64,000 nt of DNA, from NCBI GenBank assembly GCA_016790635.1, contig JAEUOR010000034.1, positions 179,948 through 243,947 of the forward strand, written 5' to 3'. The translations under genes and the position numbers were made by a program. This document shows, one piece after another, positions 59,894 to 64,000 of the stretch. The notes beneath the pieces are model-generated. The model searched no databases. It saw nothing but the letters and a program-made list of their open reading frames with translations, and had not been told where the DNA came from. Each line of letters opens with the position of its first letter. Positions within the stretch are counted from its first letter, which is position 1. The DNA comes from Burkholderiales bacterium (GTDB taxonomy: Bacteria; Pseudomonadota; Gammaproteobacteria; Burkholderiales; JAEUOS01).

Positions 59894-61851
59894 GCCCGGG
59901 CGCCGCGACGCACACAGAATGCTGCGGGAACAGCCCCCTGCTGTCGGCGAGCGTGCATTTCGGCCAGCGCCGCCTCGAAGTGCCGCGCATAGGCCAGGGT
60001 GTCGAAAAGCGGAGCGTTCAAGCGATTCACGGCCAGGCGATGACGCAATTCGCGCAGTCGCGCCGCATCCCCCGCGAGAGTGATCGCGAGCGCCTCATAG
60101 GCGGCGGCGTCGGCACATACCAGTTCTTCGAGCCCGACCGCGTGAAGCAGGCTCGCCCCGACCCTCGAACCAAAGCTGTCGCCCAGAAAGGTGATCATCG
60201 GCAAGCCGGCCCAGAGGACGTCACTGCCGGTGGTGTGGCCATTGACCAGCAGCGTGTCCAGGCACAAGTCCGCCAGCGCGATGCGTGCGAGGTGCCGCTC
60301 CTTGGGAACGATGCCAGCCATGACCAGCCGACCCGGATCCACGCCTCGCGCGGCTGCCTCGCGCCTCAGGTTGCTGCGTGCGCGCTCATCGCCGGCTAGC
60401 AGCCACAGCACCGAACCCGGCACCTCAAGGAGGATGTGCATCCAGACCGAGAAGACTCGCGGTTCGATCTTGTATGTGGCGTTGAACGACGCGAACACGA
60501 AGGCGCCGGCCGGCAGCCCCTCGGCCTCGCGCGAAGGCCGCTCGGGGGCGATACCCTGCTCCCGGTCATTGGGCTGGTAGCAATCCGGCAAGGTCACGAC
60601 TTGTTCGGAATACCATTGTTCGTCGCCAGGCGGCACGACGATGCGGTCGGCGATCAGGTAGTCGATGAAGCCGGCCGCCATGGTGCCCGGGTAGCCGAGA
60701 AAGCTGACCTGCAGCGGCGCAGGCCGCAGCGCCACGATCTCGGTGCGCGCATCGCCCGTGTAGCCCTTGAGGTCGATCAGGATGTCGATTCCCTGCCCGG
60801 CGATCAGGTTCGCCGCGTCGCGAGCCGGCATCGCGCGAATGTCGTGAAACGAGTCGAACGCGGCAACGGCTTCACGTCGCAGGGCGCTGCCGTCGTCCGG
60901 GCCTGCCGAGAACGCGTGCCAGCAAAAGGCCTCACGATCGTGCGCGGCAAGCATGCCGCGCAATAGCTGCATGGTCGGGTGGTGGTGCAGGTCGGAAGAA
61001 AGGTAGCCCACCCGGATGCGGCCATCGCGCGCCACCGGACCCGGCGTTCGGAGCGGCCCCGCCGAGGCTGCGCCCGCCTCGTAGTGCATGGCGCTGCGTC
61101 GCGCGGCGGCAAAGCGTGCGCGGCGCGAGGTCGCGACACACTCGGCCAGATACGGCGCCAGCATCGGCGCGGACGCCGGGTCGGCCAGGTCGGCCAAGTC
61201 CTCAAAGAATCGGGCAAGTTCGGCAGCCGGATAACTCCAGTCGCAAAGGAGCGCCATGGGCCGGAACCGCAAGAGCGCGATCGCCGGCTGGCTCGGGTCC
61301 AGCATGGCTGCCTGCTGCAGATGGGTCAGCGCGTCTACGCCCGGTACCCGCTCTGCCAGCCCGGCCAGGGTCACATGCAGGCGCGCCAGATCGACATCCG
61401 GCAGCGCCTGCGCCAGGCCGGTTTGCAGACGCGCGCTGGCGGCTGCCGGTTCCCCCATCGCCAGCAGCAGGGCAACCAGATTGTGCAGGGCACTGGCCAG
61501 CCCCGGCTCGGCATCGACCGCCGCCTCCAGGTGCGTGCGGGCCTCGCCGAAGCGGCCCATGCGCTCGAGCACCATGCCGAGGTTGGCCCGATAGATCGGA
61601 CTGTCCGGGTCGAATTCGACCGCGAAACGGATCGACGCGGCAGCCTGCGCAAGCTGCCCGCGCTCGAACTCGACGAGCCCGCGCAGGTGCAAGGCCTTGG
61701 GGTCATGCGGATGGCGCGACAAATAGGCTGCCAAGGCGGCATCGCCAGCGGGGCGGCCGTCGCGGATCAGGTCGCGGATGGCAAGCAACTCTGCCTCGAT
61801 GTCGCCGCGCGAGCCGCACGAGGCGACACGCCGCAACAGCTCCTTCAGCAT
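59890..61851 (-). CDS. TPR protein with GT41 (SPINDLY/OGT-like) glycosyltransferase domain
   Basis: The start at 61851 (MLKELLRRVASCGSRGD) gives 653 aa, the open frame upstream being antisense to the neighbour's coding. N-terminal TPRs (LAQAAASIRFAVEFDPDSPIYRANLGMVLERMGRFGEARTHLEAAVDAEPGLA) lead into the GT41 domain: IRVGYLSSDLHHHPTMQLL, IDILIDLKGYTGDARTEIVALRPAPLQVSFLGYPGT, VFASFNATYKIEPRVFSVWMHIL, LDTLLVNGHTTGSDVLWAGLPMIT. Such enzymes transfer sugars from UDP-sugar to Ser/Thr in the cytosol. It overlaps both neighbours (7 and 4 bp), so the three are one operon. Confidence 0.92.
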   Translation of the reverse strand: MLKELLRRVASCGSRGDIEAELLAIRDLIRDGRPAGDAALAAYLSRHPHDPKALHLRGLVEFERGQLAQAAASIRFAVEFDPDSPIYRANLGMVLERMGRFGEARTHLEAAVDAEPGLASALHNLVALLLAMGEPAAASARLQTGLAQALPDVDLARLHVTLAGLAERVPGVDALTHLQQAAMLDPSQPAIALLRFRPMALLCDWSYPAAELARFFEDLADLADPASAPMLAPYLAECVATSRRARFAAARRSAMHYEAGAASAGPLRTPGPVARDGRIRVGYLSSDLHHHPTMQLLRGMLAAHDREAFCWHAFSAGPDDGSALRREAVAAFDSFHDIRAMPARDAANLIAGQGIDILIDLKGYTGDARTEIVALRPAPLQVSFLGYPGTMAAGFIDYLIADRIVVPPGDEQWYSEQVVTLPDCYQPNDREQGIAPERPSREAEGLPAGAFVFASFNATYKIEPRVFSVWMHILLEVPGSVLWLLAGDERARSNLRREAAARGVDPGRLVMAGIVPKERHLARIALADLCLDTLLVNGHTTGSDVLWAGLPMITFLGDSFGSRVGASLLHAVGLEELVCADAAAYEALAITLAGDAARLRELRHRLAVNRLNAPLFDTLAYARHFEAALAEMHARRQQGAVPAAFCVRRGARA

Positions 61852-63746
61852 CGACCGCTCGCCAGTTCCGCCAGCGCGCGCGCGAACGCCGCGACCGGAC
61901 GCGCGGCATCCAGCCGCGCCGGCACACGCTCGCGCAGGCGCGCGACGATGTCGTCGCGCAGGCGGGCCGAATTGGCGATCGCTACCGCCCGATCGACGTA
62001 ATCGACCTGGTCGGCAGCGATGCACTCATCGATTTCCAGGGTGCGCAAGCGCGCGTAGGCGTAGCGCGACCGCAGGAAGCGCCCCGGCAAGGTCAGCACG
62101 GGGACACCAAGCGCGAGTGCCTCCATGGTCGTGTTGCCGCCGCCGAAATGCGGCGTGTCGAGGATCACCGCCGCGTCGTGCACGGTATCCAGGTAACGCG
62201 CATAGTCCATGCGCGGCAGCAGGCGCACGCGCTCCATGGCGCTGCCCAGGGTGCCTGCCAGGCGCTCGCCGACCAGCCGGTTGATGCGCGGGACGCTGTC
62301 GCCGAAGAGAAGCACTTCGCCGTCAGCATCCCTGGCCAGGATTTCCCCGAGGGTCTTGTCGAAATCCGGGTGCAGCTTCATGACCGTCTGTGTACAGACA
62401 TAGCGTTTGCCCGCGGCGCGCGGGCGCGTACGCACCGCCGGCAGGTCGGCCACGGCCAGGAAGAAATCCTCGACCCGCACCAGGCGCTCGGCATAGTGCG
62501 CCTCGCCATCCTCCGGTTCGGCGAGCGCGTCCGAGAGATAGCAGTCGATGGTATCGATGCCGGTAGTCGACGGATGGCCCGCGCAGGCACATTGCAGGGG
62601 TGCCAAGCGCCAGAAGGCGAGAAACCACGTGAAGGGGTCCATGCCGAGGTCGGGATAGAGCAACAGGTCGAGCTCGGCGCGCGCGATCGCGGCAGCCGCT
62701 GCCTCCACGTCGGGCGCAAGGACCTCGAAGCGATCCGCCGTGGCGCGAAACGCCCGCGCCAGCGCATCATCAGGCGTCGGCCCCGCGACTGGAGCGGCAT
62801 ACAGGATCACCTCGAACCGCTCGCGCGGCAAACCTTCGACCAGTCGCAGGAAAGCCCGTCCCACAGAGTGCGCGTAGAAGTACGCCGATACCAGACCGAT
62901 ACGCACGCGTGCTCGGCCCGCAGGGCCGGCGGCGCGCGCGTTGCGCGCCGCCCGATAGCCGTTCCGGACAATGCGCGCGATGCGTTGCAGGTCCGCCTTG
63001 TCGTCCAGACCGTGATAGGCGAGATAGAACGGGGTGCGCCCGACCTCCGCTTCCGGCTTCACGAGCAGGGGCGGAGCTGCCTCCAGCTCATCCAGATCGC
63101 GCCGCAGCTCGTCGCGCACTTCGTCGATCTGCGCGGTCGAGCGATAAGCCGCGGCGATGGTAAAGGCGCGCCGCAGCGTTGTCGCCGACACGCGCCGCGT
63201 GCCGGGCGGACGCAGGACGCGCCGCGCCTCCTCGATCTCCCCATCCCGGTACAGGATTTCGGAAAGGTTCGCCGCGGCCTCGGCGAAGTCGGGCGCAAGT
63301 TTCAGCACCCGCTCGAGGTCGTTGCGCGCGGCCTCACGGTCGCCTGTGTCGAAGCGCCAGCCGGCGAGCTTGAACAACAGTTGCGCGTCGCCGGCTGCCG
63401 CATGGGCGGAACGCATCACCGGGTCCAGGATCGCGACTGCTTCCGCCAATGCGCCCGATTCCGCCAGCGCCTGCGCGAGTTCGATGGCGTATGCCGGCTC
63501 ATCGGGATCGACTGCGCGCGCCTCTCGCAGCAATCCCAGCCTTTCGGCCGGCTTTGCTTCCTGGCCGGCGACAAAACTGGCCAGAAAAGCCGCCGCCGCC
63601 CGGCTTCCCGCGCGGCGCAGGCGCTCGGAGTTGGTCAAGGCCGCGGCGAAGTCACCACGTGCCAATGCCTCGAAGCCAGCTTGGAGAACCACCTTCGGGT
63701 CAGGTGCGCTCGGACGGCGCAACAGGCTCGCCAACAGAGCTTTCAC
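61845..63746 (-). CDS. TPR protein with GT41-like glycosyltransferase domain
   Basis: I choose the GTG at 63746 (VKALLASLLRRPSAPDPKVVL; GAGG upstream), giving 633 aa; in-frame ATGs at 63818 and 63845 would extend it towards the terminator of the upstream gene. TPRs occupy residues about 20-180. The catalytic region has VRIGLVSAYFYAHSVGRAFLRLV, LDLLLYPDLGMDPFTWFLAFWRLAPLQCACAGHPSTTGID, KRYVCTQTVMKLHPDFDKTLGEIL and DTPHFGGGNTTMEALALGVP. It is the most divergent of the three and first of the operon, 156 bp after a pilin-like gene. Confidence 0.87.
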   Translation of the reverse strand: MKALLASLLRRPSAPDPKVVLQAGFEALARGDFAAALTNSERLRRAGSRAAAAFLASFVAGQEAKPAERLGLLREARAVDPDEPAYAIELAQALAESGALAEAVAILDPVMRSAHAAAGDAQLLFKLAGWRFDTGDREAARNDLERVLKLAPDFAEAAANLSEILYRDGEIEEARRVLRPPGTRRVSATTLRRAFTIAAAYRSTAQIDEVRDELRRDLDELEAAPPLLVKPEAEVGRTPFYLAYHGLDDKADLQRIARIVRNGYRAARNARAAGPAGRARVRIGLVSAYFYAHSVGRAFLRLVEGLPRERFEVILYAAPVAGPTPDDALARAFRATADRFEVLAPDVEAAAAAIARAELDLLLYPDLGMDPFTWFLAFWRLAPLQCACAGHPSTTGIDTIDCYLSDALAEPEDGEAHYAERLVRVEDFFLAVADLPAVRTRPRAAGKRYVCTQTVMKLHPDFDKTLGEILARDADGEVLLFGDSVPRINRLVGERLAGTLGSAMERVRLLPRMDYARYLDTVHDAAVILDTPHFGGGNTTMEALALGVPVLTLPGRFLRSRYAYARLRTLEIDECIAADQVDYVDRAVAIANSARLRDDIVARLRERVPARLDAARPVAAFARALAELASGRC

Positions 63747-63854
63747 GCGCGCCTCGCGCGAGGGCGACGCCCGGGGCCAGGAACAGGCAGGATTTGACTC
63801 ACAAGGCGATTTTGGCATGGCTGCTTTGGCTGCCCTGGCAGCCAAAGCCCCGGC

Positions 63855-63880
63855 AAAAAAAAGCCCCTCCGGAGAGGGGC
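63855..63880 (-). terminator. Rho-independent terminator of the pilin-like gene
   Basis: On the minus strand GCCCCTC-TCCG-GAGGGGC (63880-63863) is followed by eight T residues (63862-63855), a textbook intrinsic terminator. It lies 23 bp after the stop of the leftward pilin-like gene and before the first glycosyltransferase start, separating the two transcripts. Confidence 0.92.
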
Positions 63881-63902
63881 CTTGTGCTGCGAGACGACCG
63901 GA

Positions 63903-64000
63903 TTAGCGGCAGGTCGCGGGCATGTACTTCGAAGGCGTGCCGGTGCAAGACCAGGTGATCGTGCCCGTCGCGGTACAGAAGGTCGGGGTGATCGTGATGG
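63903..64000 (-). CDS. Type IV pilin (PilA-like), C-terminal end only
   Basis: Only the last 31 codons lie in the window; the frame runs from the right edge to TAA at 63905-63903. The peptide TITWSCTGTPSKYMPATCR has the disulphide-bonded D-region and Cys-Arg ending typical of betaproteobacterial PilA (pattern G-T-x-x-W-x-C ... K-Y-x-P-x-x-C-R). The N-terminal methylation helix is outside. A strong terminator follows. Adjacent GT41 genes make it a possible glycosylation target (inference). Confidence 0.72.
   Translation of the reverse strand, partial: ITITPTFCTATGTITWSCTGTPSKYMPATCR

Noticed and set aside
61116..63797. 893-aa plus-strand open frame over the glycosyltransferase genes
   Set aside because: Composition is Arg/Pro/Ala-rich and it mirrors two well-supported minus-strand genes; no domain is visible.

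Overview
The window is a dense, high-GC, gene-packed stretch of a betaproteobacterial chromosome. I infer Burkholderiales, Bordetella/Alcaligenaceae-like, from six Bug-type (tripartite tricarboxylate receptor) periplasmic binding proteins, the BepA, TusA, ChrB and valS neighbourhood, a PilA-type pilin end and the codon bias. No rRNA, tRNA, CRISPR, transposase or prophage gene was recognised, and no intergenic gap exceeds about 180 bp.

Layout. 1-3677: DsbA/FrnE-type thiol oxidoreductase (cut by the window edge) overlapping a 1022-aa FAD/Fe-S dehydrogenase that carries an in-frame palindromic repeat. 3712-8082: catabolic module 1 (Bug receptor and two tandem TauD/TfdA-like dioxygenases) with a divergent LysR regulator and a perfect LysR-type box. 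8182-17133: mixed genes (MFS, NIPSNAP, TTC38-like, a beta-barrel-like protein, FecR-domain protein with tandem repeats, esterase-NTF2 fusion with a Bug receptor, SpeE-like protein, DNA glycosylase). 17144-20692: acyl-CoA dehydrogenase and EtfBA. 20840-30321: catabolic module 2 (TauD, MDR oxidoreductases, an amidohydrolase-like protein lacking its metal ligands, two unknown paralogous small proteins, two Bug receptors, GntR regulator). 30329-35589: module 3 (quinone oxidoreductase, BKACE, TauD, Bug) with a divergent AraC regulator. 35495-44324: an aromatic/acyl-CoA cluster (flavin reductase, crotonases, amidohydrolase, thioesterase, feruloyl-CoA-synthase-like ligase, Bug, MarR, SDR). 44403-49057: TetR, lipase-like hydrolase, crotonase and acyl-CoA synthetase. 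49105-57886: housekeeping and miscellaneous genes (DUF3108, valS, TusA, ChrB, BepA-like protease, moaC, DegT aminotransferase). 57911-64000: three overlapping TPR/GT41 (SPINDLY/OGT-like) glycosyltransferase genes downstream of the 3' end of a type IV pilin gene.

How the genes work together. The same logic recurs: a periplasmic organic-acid receptor, a non-haem Fe(II)/2-oxoglutarate dioxygenase, an MDR or CoA-linked enzyme, and a regulator of a different family each time (LysR, GntR, AraC, MarR). The best candidate for an undescribed system is the 20.8-30.3 kb module. Two divergent promoter regions there share a TGTCGACA palindrome, and on both sides of both palindromes a (T/G)GCTAN hexamer sits exactly 17 nt away. 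One palindrome therefore seems to serve as both operator and shared -35 for back-to-back promoters, and the local FCD-type GntR protein is the obvious ligand. The substrates of all these modules are unknown to me. A second candidate is the pilin-GT41 locus, one of whose enzymes ends in an acyl-carrier-protein-like domain.
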